Made by a program: the position numbers and the translations under genes. A model generated the notes under the pieces. It saw only the letters and a program-made list of their open reading frames with translations, ran no database searches and was not told the origin of the DNA. A DNA stretch of 64,000 nt from the NCBI RefSeq assembly GCF_004792295.1, contig NZ_SRRY01000001.1, forward strand, positions 754,501 through 818,500, given 5' to 3'. Below, piece by piece: positions 41,528-52,266 of this stretch (position 1 is its first letter; each line of letters opens with the position of its first letter). Origin of the DNA: Pseudoalteromonas sp. MEBiC 03607 (lineage in GTDB: Bacteria > Pseudomonadota > Gammaproteobacteria > Enterobacterales > Alteromonadaceae).

Positions 41528-41995
41528 ATGACCGACAGTGTTGGTTTTCCACTGGCTGATGAAGCTGCAACGGTAAATATGGGCAATCAACTTGCAGCGT
41601 TGATGGAACAAGGGGCTGTCATTTATTTGCACGGTGATTTAGGTGCCGGTAAAACCACATTAACCCGTGGTATCGTGCAGGGTTTTGGTCATCAAGGAAA
41701 GGTTAAGAGTCCGACATATACACTGGTTGAGCCTTATCAACTAACTAAAGCTGATGTTTATCACTTTGATTTATATCGTTTAGGTGATCCTGAAGAGCTT
41801 GAATATATGGGCATTCGTGATTATTTTTCGCCACAGGCTATTTGTGTTGTTGAATGGCCTGAGAAGGGAGGTGAATTTATCCCAACTCCCGACCTTGATA
41901 TTACTTTGCGTTATGACGGTGAGGCACGTGCTATTGTTATTAATAGCTTAACTAAGCGCGGTCAATCTATTGTCGAACAATTGAAGAGCGTGTAA
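41528..41995 (+). CDS. tsaE: tRNA threonylcarbamoyladenosine biosynthesis ATPase TsaE
   Basis: A 155-residue ATPase that works with TsaB and TsaD to make t6A37 in ANN-decoding tRNAs. The P-loop GDLGAGKTT, the block KSPTYTLVEPY and the Asp/Tyr-rich HFDLYRL are family hallmarks. I chose the ATG at 41528, behind GAGG; an in-frame GTG 27 bp upstream adds unconserved residues. It begins the tsaE-amiB-mutL-miaA-hfq-hflX-hflKC series. Confidence 0.95.
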   Translation: MTDSVGFPLADEAATVNMGNQLAALMEQGAVIYLHGDLGAGKTTLTRGIVQGFGHQGKVKSPTYTLVEPYQLTKADVYHFDLYRLGDPEELEYMGIRDYFSPQAICVVEWPEKGGEFIPTPDLDITLRYDGEARAIVINSLTKRGQSIVEQLKSV

Positions 41996-42031
41996 GAATA
42001 AACATATAAAAATAAAGGTGTACTAGTAAAA

Positions 42032-43375
42032 ATGGGTCGTTGTACGTTTAAACTATTAACTATTTTAATGTTTTTGGTTGTGAGCCAGGTTGCGCTTGCA
42101 CAAAATACTATTAATAGCGTACGCGTTTGGCCCTCACCAGATAGCACCCGTGTGGTATTTGATCTAGATGAAAAGCCTGATTACAGCTATTTCATGCTGA
42201 AAAACCCAGCGCGTTTAGTCATTGATCTAAAAGATACAGATAAGCTCGATAACTTGCCTGCTATTCCGCAAAAGCATCAAATAGTTTCAAAACTTCGTTA
42301 CTCAAAGCCTAAAGATAGCAAAAGTGTGCGTTTTGTTTTTGAACTAGCACGCGCCAGTAAACCTGTGGTGTTTGCCTTATTACCTACCGAACCATACAAG
42401 CACCGTTTAGTCGTTGATCTCATCGACAAAACACCGAAAGCTGAGCCTATTGCTGCAACGAATACCAGCGTTAAAAAGCGTGAGCTACAGCAAGAGCGCG
42501 ATATCGTGATTGCCATTGATGCAGGTCACGGTGGTGAAGACCCAGGCTCAATTGGTCCATCGGGTACTTATGAAAAAGATATTACGCTACAAATAGCCAA
42601 GCGCTTAGAGCGAATGATCGATGCCGAAAAAGGCATGATTTCGCGCATGGTGCGCCGTAGTGACTACTTTGTAAATCTAAACACGCGAACCAGCATTGCC
42701 CGTGAGAAAAAAGCCGATTTCTTTGTCTCGATTCATGCCGATGCGTTTACTAGCCCGCAGCCAAATGGTGCTTCTGTGTGGGTGCTCTCACTGCGCCGAG
42801 CTAACTCAGAAATAGGTAAGTGGATTGAAGATAAAGAAAAGCACTCCGAGCTTTTGGGTGGTGCCGCTGGGGTATTAAAAGATACCGCGAGCGAAAAATA
42901 TTTAGCACAAGCACTGCTTGATATGTCGATGGATCATTCGATGAAAACAGGCTTTAGTGTTGCACAAGAAGTAGTTAGCGAATTAAGAAAAGTAGCTAAA
43001 ATGCATAAGAAGCAACCACAAGCGGCGAGCCTTGCGGTATTAAAATCACCGGATATTCCGTCTATTTTGGTCGAGACAGGGTTTATTTCGAATCCGCGTG
43101 AAGAGCGAATGCTAAAAACGGCGCAGCATCAGGAGCGCTTAGCGAAAGCAATTTTCACCTCAATTAAAAATTACTACATGCAAAATCCCCCAGATGACTC
43201 GTTATTTGCGAAATTAAAAGCGCAATTTCCAACAAAGCACAGAGTACGTCCGGGTGAGTCGTTAAGTATTTTGGCAAGCAGATACAACACCTCTGTTAGT
43301 AAGCTAAAAACGGTCAATAACTTAAAATCGAATACCTTGTTTATAGGTCAAGAGCTTGATATTCCGCAAAGCTAG
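42032..43375 (+). CDS. amiB: N-acetylmuramoyl-L-alanine amidase AmiB
   Basis: A 447-residue exported zinc amidase that splits septal peptidoglycan during cell division. A signal peptide (to about residue 23, ALA-QN) is followed by an AMIN domain that targets the septum, the Amidase_3 catalytic domain ([31 protein letters not shown]) and a C-terminal LysM domain ([17 protein letters not shown]). The auto-inhibitory helix region of EnvC-regulated amidases appears present. It lies between tsaE and mutL as in E. coli. Confidence 0.95.
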   Translation: MGRCTFKLLTILMFLVVSQVALAQNTINSVRVWPSPDSTRVVFDLDEKPDYSYFMLKNPARLVIDLKDTDKLDNLPAIPQKHQIVSKLRYSKPKDSKSVRFVFELARASKPVVFALLPTEPYKHRLVVDLIDKTPKAEPIAATNTSVKKRELQQERDIVIAIDAGHGGEDPGSIGPSGTYEKDITLQIAKRLERMIDAEKGMISRMVRRSDYFVNLNTRTSIAREKKADFFVSIHADAFTSPQPNGASVWVLSLRRANSEIGKWIEDKEKHSELLGGAAGVLKDTASEKYLAQALLDMSMDHSMKTGFSVAQEVVSELRKVAKMHKKQPQAASLAVLKSPDIPSILVETGFISNPREERMLKTAQHQERLAKAIFTSIKNYYMQNPPDDSLFAKLKAQFPTKHRVRPGESLSILASRYNTSVSKLKTVNNLKSNTLFIGQELDIPQS

Positions 43376-43398
43376 TCAATTTTCGTGTTAGGAACACT

Positions 43399-45228
43399 AT
43401 GAGTATAGAAATACTACCCGCGCGATTGGCTAACCAAATTGCTGCGGGTGAAGTGGTTGAACGCCCTGCATCGGTTGTAAAAGAGCTGGTCGAAAACAGT
43501 TTAGATGCTGGCGCAACGCGCATTCAAATAGATATTGAACGGGGTGGTCATAAGCTCATTCGCATTCGCGATAATGGCTCTGGTATTAATAAAGATGAGC
43601 TAACCCTTGCGCTTTCACGCCATGCCACGAGTAAACTAAAATCACTCGATGATCTTGAGAACATTTGCTCGCTGGGTTTTCGTGGTGAAGCACTGGCGTC
43701 TATTAGCTCTGTATCACGGTTAACATTAAGTTCAAAGCCAAAACACCAAGAGGCCGCATGGCAAGCCTTTGCTGAAGGTCGTGACATGGCTGTGCAAGTA
43801 AAACCAACCGCACATCCTGATGGTACTACTATCGAGGTTAAAGACTTGTTCTTTAACACGCCAGCACGCCGTAAATTTCTTCGCACCGAGAAAACCGAGT
43901 TTTCACATATTGATGAACTTATAAAGCGCATTGCGCTGAGTCGTTTTGATGTGTCTATTACGCTTACTCATAACGGTAAAGTGGTGCGTCAATACCGTGC
44001 TAAACCAAACCCTGAGCAAGCAATAACGCGTGTCGCTCAAGTTGCTGGCAAAGCCTTTAGTGAACAAGGGCTGCATATTCAATCTGGTGAAGCTGGTTTG
44101 ATGCTGCGTGGTTGGGTATTACCGGTGGGCTCAGCGAATAGCACGCAATATACCTATGTTAATAATCGCATGATGCGCGATAAACTCATTTTGCATGCGA
44201 TCCGCCAAGCGTTTGAAGAAGTCGCAGGTTCAGAAGAGCTACCAGGCTTTGTAATTTATATTGATATTGACCCTCGTCAGGTCGATGTAAACGTGCACCC
44301 GGCTAAGCATGAAGTGCGTTTTCATCAAGGTCGTTTAGTGCATGACTTTATTTTGCAGGCAATTAAACAAGTTGTTGTGCCGCTTCAGCAAGAGGCTGGT
44401 TTTGTTCAGGAGCCGACCTTTGACCGCACTCCGTTTGCCGAGGCTAATTCACAAAGCTCGCAGCCACACTTTAATCAGGCTATGGCAACTGAGCAATATG
44501 ATTACCCTAAATCTGAATTACAGCCAACACGCTCACCGAGTTATTCAGGAGCCACAGGGCGCTCAGGCGGAGGTTTTAGCAACAGCCAAGGACGCAGTAA
44601 AACATCGCATCAAGATGTGAATGCTTTTTATCAAGGGATCAGTGAGCAACATGCCGCGCATTTTGATCAAGTACGCCCAGAGCCAAGCATTGCTGCCCCC
44701 GTTACTGAGCAGACAAAGCTTGCCAAACTCATTCACGTACGTGAAGGTGAGTGTGTGTTTAGTGAAGATAATCAATTGTTTGCTGCTCACTTTAAACATG
44801 CCTTAGCACTCGACTGGCAAGCCCAAGTAGAGCAAGCGGGTAGTCTTGACGGCAAAGCCTTATTATTACCTGTAAGAGTCAATGCAAGTGCTGACGATAT
44901 GAGCGTTTTAAATGCTCAGCAGTCGTGGTTTACCTTACTAGGCTTTGATTTAATTCTTGAAAAACAGTTTGTGATGGTAAAAAAATTACCACCCTGTCTT
45001 TATTTACTCGATGTGAGTAATGCTATTGAACGGCTGATCAACGGCTGTAAAGCATCAGCTAATTCGCTTGATGAATGGCTAAATTGGCTGGTTCAGCAAA
45101 TACCCACACGTTATTACGCAAGTCAGGCCTTTATGGAGCAAGTGGCTCGGTTAGAAAATAATCCACAAACTATGCAACGTTTACGCGAAAAAGCGGTTAA
45201 AATAGAACTATCTCAGTTTTTAAATTAA
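43399..45228 (+). CDS. mutL: DNA mismatch repair protein MutL
   Basis: A 609-residue GHKL ATPase that links MutS mismatch recognition to MutH and UvrD. The ATPase motifs [21 protein letters not shown] and [13 protein letters not shown] are conserved. The C-terminal dimerisation domain follows a Ser/Gln-rich linker (about 350-420). The endonuclease motif DQHA(X)2E(X)4E is not visible, consistent with a MutH-dependent system. miaA begins 15 bp downstream. Confidence 0.97.
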   Translation: MSIEILPARLANQIAAGEVVERPASVVKELVENSLDAGATRIQIDIERGGHKLIRIRDNGSGINKDELTLALSRHATSKLKSLDDLENICSLGFRGEALASISSVSRLTLSSKPKHQEAAWQAFAEGRDMAVQVKPTAHPDGTTIEVKDLFFNTPARRKFLRTEKTEFSHIDELIKRIALSRFDVSITLTHNGKVVRQYRAKPNPEQAITRVAQVAGKAFSEQGLHIQSGEAGLMLRGWVLPVGSANSTQYTYVNNRMMRDKLILHAIRQAFEEVAGSEELPGFVIYIDIDPRQVDVNVHPAKHEVRFHQGRLVHDFILQAIKQVVVPLQQEAGFVQEPTFDRTPFAEANSQSSQPHFNQAMATEQYDYPKSELQPTRSPSYSGATGRSGGGFSNSQGRSKTSHQDVNAFYQGISEQHAAHFDQVRPEPSIAAPVTEQTKLAKLIHVREGECVFSEDNQLFAAHFKHALALDWQAQVEQAGSLDGKALLLPVRVNASADDMSVLNAQQSWFTLLGFDLILEKQFVMVKKLPPCLYLLDVSNAIERLINGCKASANSLDEWLNWLVQQIPTRYYASQAFMEQVARLENNPQTMQRLREKAVKIELSQFLN

Positions 45229-45243
45229 GCAAGGTATTTAGGC

Positions 45244-46161
45244 TTGAATAACTTACCGGTCATTTTTTTAATGGGACCAACCGCTGCGGGGAAAACCGAT
45301 TTAGCAATTTCATTGTGTGAGCATTTAAACACTGAAATAATCAGTGTTGATTCAGCATTGGTCTATAAAGATATGGATATAGGCACAGCAAAACCAAACG
45401 CTGAAGAGCTTGCTCGTGCGCCACATCATTTGATTGATATTATTGACCCTGCAGAAAGTTATTCAGTGGCGGATTTTCGCCGTGATGCGATTGAAAAGAT
45501 TGATCTATTTCATAAGCAAGGTAAAGTACCTGTCCTAGTAGGCGGTACAATGATGTACTTTAAGTCGCTTATTGATGGCCTATCGCCGCTACCAGAAGCA
45601 TCACCGGAAGTTCGCGGTGAGCTGGAAAAAGAAGCAAAACAATTTGGTTGGCCTCATTTGCATAAAGAGCTGATGAATATCGACCCAGATGCTGCGAATA
45701 AAATGAGTGAAAATGATTCACAACGAATTAATCGCGCATTAGAAGTGTATCGTATTACAGGTAAAACAATGACTGAGCTGCAAAAACAAAAGCAGCCTGA
45801 GCTACCTTATACTTTTCATCAATTTGCCATTGCGCCTGATGATCGCAGTGAATTACATAAGCGGATTGAGAAAAGGTTTAAAATAATGCTCGAACAGGGG
45901 TTTGAAAATGAAGTTTCGTCCCTATATAGACGTAAGGATTTACACCCAGATCTACCTTCAATACGTTGTGTAGGTTATAGACAAATGTGGGATTACATTG
46001 CAGGCGAAATTGACTATGATGAAATGGTTTTTCGCGGTATTGCAGCCACACGACAGTTAGCCAAGCGGCAGTTAACTTGGTTAAGAGGTTGGCCTGAAGT
46101 AACTTGGTTAACCACGGGTGATGAAGAAAACTTGCAACGTGTAGTAAGTTCGCTAAGCTAG
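45244..46161 (+). CDS. miaA: tRNA dimethylallyltransferase
   Basis: A 305-residue enzyme adding a dimethylallyl group to A37 of tRNAs that read UNN codons. The P-loop is [24 protein letters not shown] and RRDAIEKI bind the substrates. The start is TTG: no ATG gives a family-like N-terminus, the residues after the TTG align with other MiaA proteins, and AAGG lies just upstream. The gene is sandwiched between mutL and hfq as in E. coli. Confidence 0.94.
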   Translation: MNNLPVIFLMGPTAAGKTDLAISLCEHLNTEIISVDSALVYKDMDIGTAKPNAEELARAPHHLIDIIDPAESYSVADFRRDAIEKIDLFHKQGKVPVLVGGTMMYFKSLIDGLSPLPEASPEVRGELEKEAKQFGWPHLHKELMNIDPDAANKMSENDSQRINRALEVYRITGKTMTELQKQKQPELPYTFHQFAIAPDDRSELHKRIEKRFKIMLEQGFENEVSSLYRRKDLHPDLPSIRCVGYRQMWDYIAGEIDYDEMVFRGIAATRQLAKRQLTWLRGWPEVTWLTTGDEENLQRVVSSLS

Positions 46162-46241
46162 TAGTAGTTAGAACTTTTTTAGCTTTGTTAAATTAGTTCA
46201 GCTACTTAATTATAATAACACCTAGAACGAAGGAAAATAAC

Positions 46242-46505
46242 ATGGCAAAAGGCCAGTCGTTACAAGACCCATTTTTAAATGCGTTACGTCGTGAGCGCAT
46301 TCCAGTATCAATCTTTTTGGTTAATGGCATTAAGTTGCAGGGTAAAATCCAGTCATTTGACCAATTTGTTATTTTACTTGAAAACACCGTAAATCAAATG
46401 GTGTATAAACACGCTATTTCAACTGTTGTTCCAGCGCGTTCTGTTAACTTCCAAGGTGTTCAAGGAAGTGATGATTCAGAAGAGCAAGAACCTGGAAATT
46501 TTTAA
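46242..46505 (+). CDS. hfq: RNA chaperone Hfq
   Basis: An 87-residue Sm-like hexameric RNA chaperone that pairs small RNAs with mRNAs. The Sm1 and Sm2 motifs are intact ([41 protein letters not shown]). The C-terminal tail is short and acidic ([11 protein letters not shown]), shorter than in E. coli. An AAGGAAAATA ribosome binding site precedes the ATG. Confidence 0.98.
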   Translation: MAKGQSLQDPFLNALRRERIPVSIFLVNGIKLQGKIQSFDQFVILLENTVNQMVYKHAISTVVPARSVNFQGVQGSDDSEEQEPGNF

Positions 46506-46522
46506 ACTTAGGAGCGTAATGC

Positions 46523-47812
46523 TTGTTTGACCGTTATGAAGCCGGCGAACAGGCAGTTTTAGTTCATATCGACTTACCTAAAGAGGGAGATCGTGAAGAT
46601 CTTCACGAATTAGAGTTGTTGGTATCTTCTGCTGGTGTTAGTAGTTTGGCGATTGTGCAAGGCAGTCGTCAAGCACCTCATCCGAAGCTTTTCGTCGGTA
46701 CCGGAAAAGCAGAAGAAATCGCTGAAACTGTCAAAATCCACAATGCAGATGTCATTATTTTCAACCATCAACTTAGCCCGTCACAGGAACGCAATTTAGA
46801 GCGCGTTTGTCAGTGCCGTGTACTTGATCGTACGAGTTTGATCCTTGATATTTTTGCACAGCGAGCGCGTACTCACGAAGGTAAACTTCAAGTTGAGTTA
46901 GCTCAGCTAAGGCATATTTCTACCCGCTTGATCAGAGGTTGGACCCACCTTGAAAGACAAAAAGGCGGGATAGGTTTACGTGGTCCGGGTGAAACCCAGC
47001 TCGAAACCGATAGACGATTACTGCGCGCAAGAATTAAAAATATTCGTGCCCGTTTAGATAAAGTGGCTGTTCAACGTGAGCAAGGGCGTCGTGCGCGAAC
47101 GCGTAACGAAATCCCTACAGTATCGTTAGTGGGTTATACCAATGCGGGTAAATCAACATTATTTAACCGTATTACTGATTCTGATGTGTATGCAGCTGAT
47201 CAGTTATTTGCAACGCTAGATCCAACTCTACGTAAGTTGGATATTGGCGATATCGGCCCCGTAATTTTAGCCGATACAGTTGGTTTTATTCGTCATCTAC
47301 CTCATGATTTAGTAGCGGCGTTTAAAGCAACCTTAACTGAAACCCGCGAAGCTGATTTACAGTTACATGTTATCGACGTCGCAGACCCACGACGTAAAGA
47401 AAATATTGAGCAAGTACAGTCTGTTTTAAAAGAGATTGAAGCAGATGAGGTGCCGCAGTTACTAGTTTATAACAAAATAGATGCGCTAGATGACGTTGCG
47501 CCGCGTATAGATAGAAACGACGAAGGTCAGCCGATTCGAGTTTGGTTGTCTGCGCGTACAGGTGTAGGTTGCGAACTACTATCAGAGGCAATTAATGAGT
47601 TACTTGCCAAGAAGATGTTTGCTGATGAGCTAAAATTACCCCCTCAGCATGGTCGTATTCGAGCTGCACTATTTAATTTAAACGCGGTTCATCAAGAGAG
47701 TTTTGATGAACAAGGTAACTGGCTGTTGTCAGTACGATTACCTATGGCAGAGTGGAACCGCTTGAAAAAAGAAATGGGACAAGAGCTCGATTCTTTTATT
47801 GCAGCTGACTAA
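46523..47812 (+). CDS. hflX: Ribosome-rescue GTPase HflX
   Basis: A 429-residue GTPase that splits stalled 70S ribosomes, notably under heat stress. An N-terminal glycine-rich region (GGIGLRGPGETQLE) and coiled coil lead to the G domain with G1 GYTNAGKST, G3 DTVGFI and G4 NKID. The start is TTG at 46523, 8 nt after AGGAG; the nearby ATG at 46519 is out of frame and stops at once. The protein begins FDRYEAGEQAVLVHI like its homologues. Confidence 0.95.
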   Translation: MFDRYEAGEQAVLVHIDLPKEGDREDLHELELLVSSAGVSSLAIVQGSRQAPHPKLFVGTGKAEEIAETVKIHNADVIIFNHQLSPSQERNLERVCQCRVLDRTSLILDIFAQRARTHEGKLQVELAQLRHISTRLIRGWTHLERQKGGIGLRGPGETQLETDRRLLRARIKNIRARLDKVAVQREQGRRARTRNEIPTVSLVGYTNAGKSTLFNRITDSDVYAADQLFATLDPTLRKLDIGDIGPVILADTVGFIRHLPHDLVAAFKATLTETREADLQLHVIDVADPRRKENIEQVQSVLKEIEADEVPQLLVYNKIDALDDVAPRIDRNDEGQPIRVWLSARTGVGCELLSEAINELLAKKMFADELKLPPQHGRIRAALFNLNAVHQESFDEQGNWLLSVRLPMAEWNRLKKEMGQELDSFIAAD

Positions 47813-47903
47813 AAGTTACCAGCATTTGTCTTTTTTAGTATGAGAAATGCTGTAGATTTGATAGATTTAACCTAATTCATTTAGATAACAATGGAGTATA
47901 GCT

Positions 47904-49070
47904 ATGGCCTGGAATGAACCGGGTAACAATGGCAATGATAAAGATCCGTGGAATAATAAAGGCGGAAAAGATCAAGGCCCACCTGATTTAGACGAGGTAC
48001 TGCGTAAGTTCGGCAACAAGTTTGGCGGTTTATTTGGTGGTAATAAGCCAGGTAAAAATAACGGCGGACTTGGTGGCGCAGGCATTTCTTTCATCCTGAT
48101 TATTGCCGTCATTGTATGGGCATTAAGTGGTATTTACACAGTAAAAGAAGCTGAACGTGGTATTGTTTTACAGTTTGGTCAATATGACCGTATTGCAGAA
48201 CCAGGCTTACGTTGGAAAATGACCTTCATTGAACGCGTGATCCCGGTTGATATCGAAGCAGTTCGTTCTTTATCTGCAAAAGGTTTCATGCTAACCGAAG
48301 ACGAAAACGTGGTTAATGTTGAGTTTGAAGTACAATACCGTGTTATCGACCCGCATTTATACAAGTTTAGCGTCACCGATGCTGATCATAGCTTACAGCA
48401 AGCATTAGATAGCGCACTGCGTTATGTAATTGGTCATGTGAAGATGGACCAAGTGTTAACAACAGGCCGTGAGCTTGTTCGTCAACAAACATGGGATGAG
48501 CTAAACAAAATCATCGAGCCGTATAATTTAGGTATTATCGTTAGTGATGTGAACTTTAAAGATTCACGTCCGCCGGGTGAAGTAAAAGACGCCTTTGATG
48601 ACGCAATTGCAGCGCAAGAAGATGAAGAACGTTTCATTCGTGAAGCTGAAGCCTATGCCCGTGAAATTGAACCGCGAGCGCGTGGTCAGGTTACACGTAT
48701 GACGCAAGAAGCAGAAGCATACCGTGAACGTATTACGCTTGAAGCACAAGGTGAAGTGGCACGATTTGAAAAGCTACTACCTGAATATCAAGCAGCAAAA
48801 GAAGTAACACGTCAGCGCTTATACATCGATGCGATGGAAGAAGTACTTGGTAACAGCTCTAAAGTGTTAGTTGATGTGAAAGGCGGTAATAACATGTTGT
48901 ATTTACCACTTGATAAAATCATGGAAAAGCAAGGTACGGCAACACGTGTTGCATTACCAAGCTCAAGTGATATCAAAGATCTTCGCAATAAAATAAACAC
49001 GTCGCGTAACAGTACGGTTAATTCGAGTAATGATCGTTTCGCAACTGACCGTTTTAATGAGGGGAGATAA
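47904..49070 (+). CDS. hflK: FtsH protease modulator HflK
   Basis: A 388-residue SPFH (prohibitin-like) membrane protein. With HflC it forms a large cage around FtsH and modulates proteolysis. A Gly/Asn/Lys-rich cytoplasmic tail (about 1-55) precedes one transmembrane helix (ISFILIIAVIVWALSGIY) and the periplasmic SPFH domain, then a long helical segment (about 220-330). It is directly followed by hflC (5 bp). Confidence 0.96.
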   Translation: MAWNEPGNNGNDKDPWNNKGGKDQGPPDLDEVLRKFGNKFGGLFGGNKPGKNNGGLGGAGISFILIIAVIVWALSGIYTVKEAERGIVLQFGQYDRIAEPGLRWKMTFIERVIPVDIEAVRSLSAKGFMLTEDENVVNVEFEVQYRVIDPHLYKFSVTDADHSLQQALDSALRYVIGHVKMDQVLTTGRELVRQQTWDELNKIIEPYNLGIIVSDVNFKDSRPPGEVKDAFDDAIAAQEDEERFIREAEAYAREIEPRARGQVTRMTQEAEAYRERITLEAQGEVARFEKLLPEYQAAKEVTRQRLYIDAMEEVLGNSSKVLVDVKGGNNMLYLPLDKIMEKQGTATRVALPSSSDIKDLRNKINTSRNSTVNSSNDRFATDRFNEGR

Positions 49071-49075
49071 GCAAG

Positions 49076-49954
49076 ATGAAAAATTTTAGTTTAGTAATAC
49101 TTGCCCTTGCTGTTGTATTGTCTTTCTCTGCTGTATTTGTTGTTCAAGAAGGCGAAAAGGCGATCGTACTGTTATTCAGCAAAGTTGAAAAAGACAGCAA
49201 CGATAACGCGGTGGTATATGGCCCTGGTTTACATTTAAAAGTGCCATTCTTTAGCCAAGTACGTCGTTTAGATGCACGTATTCAAACGCTTGATGGTGCA
49301 CCTGACCGCTTTGTAACAAGCGAGAAAAAAGACTTAATCGTTGATTCGTATGTGAAATGGCGTATTAATGATTTTAGTGCTTTTTATCTTCGTGCACGTG
49401 GTGATAAGCAATACGCTGAAACATTACTTAAGCAAAAAGTGAACAATGGTCTTCGTACTAACTTTGGTTCGCGTACAATCAGAGAGATAGTTTCTGGTGA
49501 ACGTAGTGAGCTAATGGAAGAAGCATTAGTACAAGCTTCAGAAAGTGCGCAAGAGCTAGGTATCGAAGTACTAGACGTGCGTGTTAAGCAAATTAACTTA
49601 CCGCAAGAAGTGAGTAGCTCAATCTTCCAACGTATGCGTGCTGAGCGTACTGCAGTGGCAAAAGAGCACCGTTCTGAAGGTCAAGAAAAAGCTGAAACGA
49701 TTCGTGCTGAGGTAGACCGTCGAGTTACAGTTATGCTGGCAGATGCTGAACGAAATGCACGTACGGTTCGTGGTCAAGGTGATGCTGAAGCTGCTGCTAT
49801 TTACGCGAATGCTTACAGCAAAGATGCTGAGTTCTTTGGTTTTGTGCGCAGCTTAGAAGCGTATAAAAAGACCTTCAAAGATAAACAAGACGTAATGGTG
49901 ATTTCACCAGACAGCGACTTCTTTAACTATATGAAAGGATCGAAAGCACAGTAA
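49076..49954 (+). CDS. hflC: FtsH protease modulator HflC
   Basis: A 292-residue partner of HflK. One N-terminal membrane helix (residues 4-24) is followed by the SPFH domain (EGEKAIVLLFSKV; DLIVDSYVKWRI) and a coiled-coil stretch (RMRAERTAVAKEHRSEGQEKAE). It completes the hfl block. A terminator separates it from purA; the small yjeT-like gene found here in E. coli is missing. Confidence 0.96.
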   Translation: MKNFSLVILALAVVLSFSAVFVVQEGEKAIVLLFSKVEKDSNDNAVVYGPGLHLKVPFFSQVRRLDARIQTLDGAPDRFVTSEKKDLIVDSYVKWRINDFSAFYLRARGDKQYAETLLKQKVNNGLRTNFGSRTIREIVSGERSELMEEALVQASESAQELGIEVLDVRVKQINLPQEVSSSIFQRMRAERTAVAKEHRSEGQEKAETIRAEVDRRVTVMLADAERNARTVRGQGDAEAAAIYANAYSKDAEFFGFVRSLEAYKKTFKDKQDVMVISPDSDFFNYMKGSKAQ

Positions 49955-49972
49955 TTAAATACTGTGTTGAAC

Positions 49973-50001
49973 AAAAGCCCTGCAGTTTGTAGGGCTTTTT
50001 T
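49973..50001 (+). terminator. Terminator of the hfl operon
   Basis: A 12-bp stem (AAAAGCCCTGCA/TGTAGGGCTTTT with a G-U pair) followed by T residues. Confidence 0.88.
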
Positions 50002-50113
50002 GTTTCTGTGTTTTATTAATTTATTCACTCCTGCCAGTTTATAACTCACTGTTCTGACACAGCTTGTCGCGTTTATTTAGATGATAAAAATTCAGGCGCA
50101 GAAAAAATAAGCT

Positions 50114-50140
50114 AAACGGGGTGATCTTTCACCTCGTTTT
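50114..50140. terminator. Terminator-like hairpin just upstream of purA
   Basis: An 11-bp stem (AAACGGGGTGA/TCACCTCGTTT, one G-U pair) with a TCTT loop and a short T run lies 42 bp before the purA ATG. It may be a second terminator or part of the purA leader. Confidence 0.5.
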
Positions 50141-50160
50141 CTGATAAAATCTCGTCCTAA

Positions 50161-51495
<1,335 letters not shown>

Positions 51496-51510
51496 TCGTC
51501 ATAGTGACTG

Positions 51511-51537
51511 AAAAAGCTGCTTCGGCAGCTTTTTTTG
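51511..51537 (+). terminator. Terminator of purA
   Basis: A perfect 10-bp stem (AAAAAGCTGC/GCAGCTTTTT) closed by a UUCG tetraloop and followed by T residues. Confidence 0.94.
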
Positions 51538-51607
51538 TGCCCCAAATTCACTCTGGAATGATAATTGTATATTATTTGCTAAGACCGACTTTATTTAAGT
51601 GATTTTG

Positions 51608-52216
51608 ATGCGTGTTTTATTGCCTTTAACATTACTCTTCTCAAGCCTAAGCATGGCTGAAGAGCCCATTACAGCTGTGCCTCTTTACACAGAGAGCGAG
51701 TTAATCGCTCTAATAAATAAAAACACCCATTTGGCACGTGTAAAGGCAGATGATTGCCAGTTAGTTCAAGATATCGAAGCGCGAGCCAATAAAATGGCGT
51801 TGCCATCGTATCAGTTCTTGTATGGTGACATGCTAGCGTATGCCGTATGTGTCGACCGAAATGTAGAACTTGGTGTCTACTATATGCGTAAGGCTGCTGA
51901 GCAGGGTCTAGCGGCCGCACTTGAGCAATTAGGGCGCTACTATGATGTCGGTCAATTAGTACAGCAAGATAAAGCAATGGCTGTAACTTATCTGCGAGAG
52001 GCATCTGCACAGGGGAATTTAAAAGCCCAGATGCGGTTGGTTAATTTGTTTAACCAAGGTTATGGTAGTCCGCGAGATTATGAAGATGCTTACCGTTGGT
52101 TGTTTCATTCAATGGTTGCTGATAAAGCCACCCATAAAAAAATTGAAGGCTTACTTGCTAAGCTTGCCGAAAAAATGCCTGACAGCGTCGTCGCACGTGC
52201 TCGCTTACCGATGTAG
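51608..52216 (+). CDS. motX: Sodium-driven polar flagellar motor protein MotX
   Basis: A 202-residue exported protein with a signal peptide (to about residue 17) and Sel1-like repeats (YGDMLAYAVCVDRNVELGVYYMRKAAEQG; ALEQLGRYYDVG; GSPRDYEDAYRWLFHS). The whole layout, including two conserved cysteines (KADDCQLVQ and YAVCVD), matches MotX, which forms the T ring with MotY and holds PomA/PomB stators around the sodium-driven polar flagellum. A place right after purA is also known in Vibrio relatives. I prefer the ATG at 51608 over a GTG 9 bp upstream. Confidence 0.85.
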   Translation: MRVLLPLTLLFSSLSMAEEPITAVPLYTESELIALINKNTHLARVKADDCQLVQDIEARANKMALPSYQFLYGDMLAYAVCVDRNVELGVYYMRKAAEQGLAAALEQLGRYYDVGQLVQQDKAMAVTYLREASAQGNLKAQMRLVNLFNQGYGSPRDYEDAYRWLFHSMVADKATHKKIEGLLAKLAEKMPDSVVARARLPM

Positions 52217-52235
52217 TCGTTATAATTGTGTATAA

Positions 52236-52262
52236 AAAAGGCCAGTTTAAAACTGGCCTTTT
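52236..52262. terminator. Bidirectional terminator between motX and the antiporter gene
   Basis: A perfect 12-bp stem (AAAAGGCCAGTT/AACTGGCCTTTT) with A and T tracts on both flanks. Confidence 0.93.
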
Positions 52263-52266
52263 GTTA

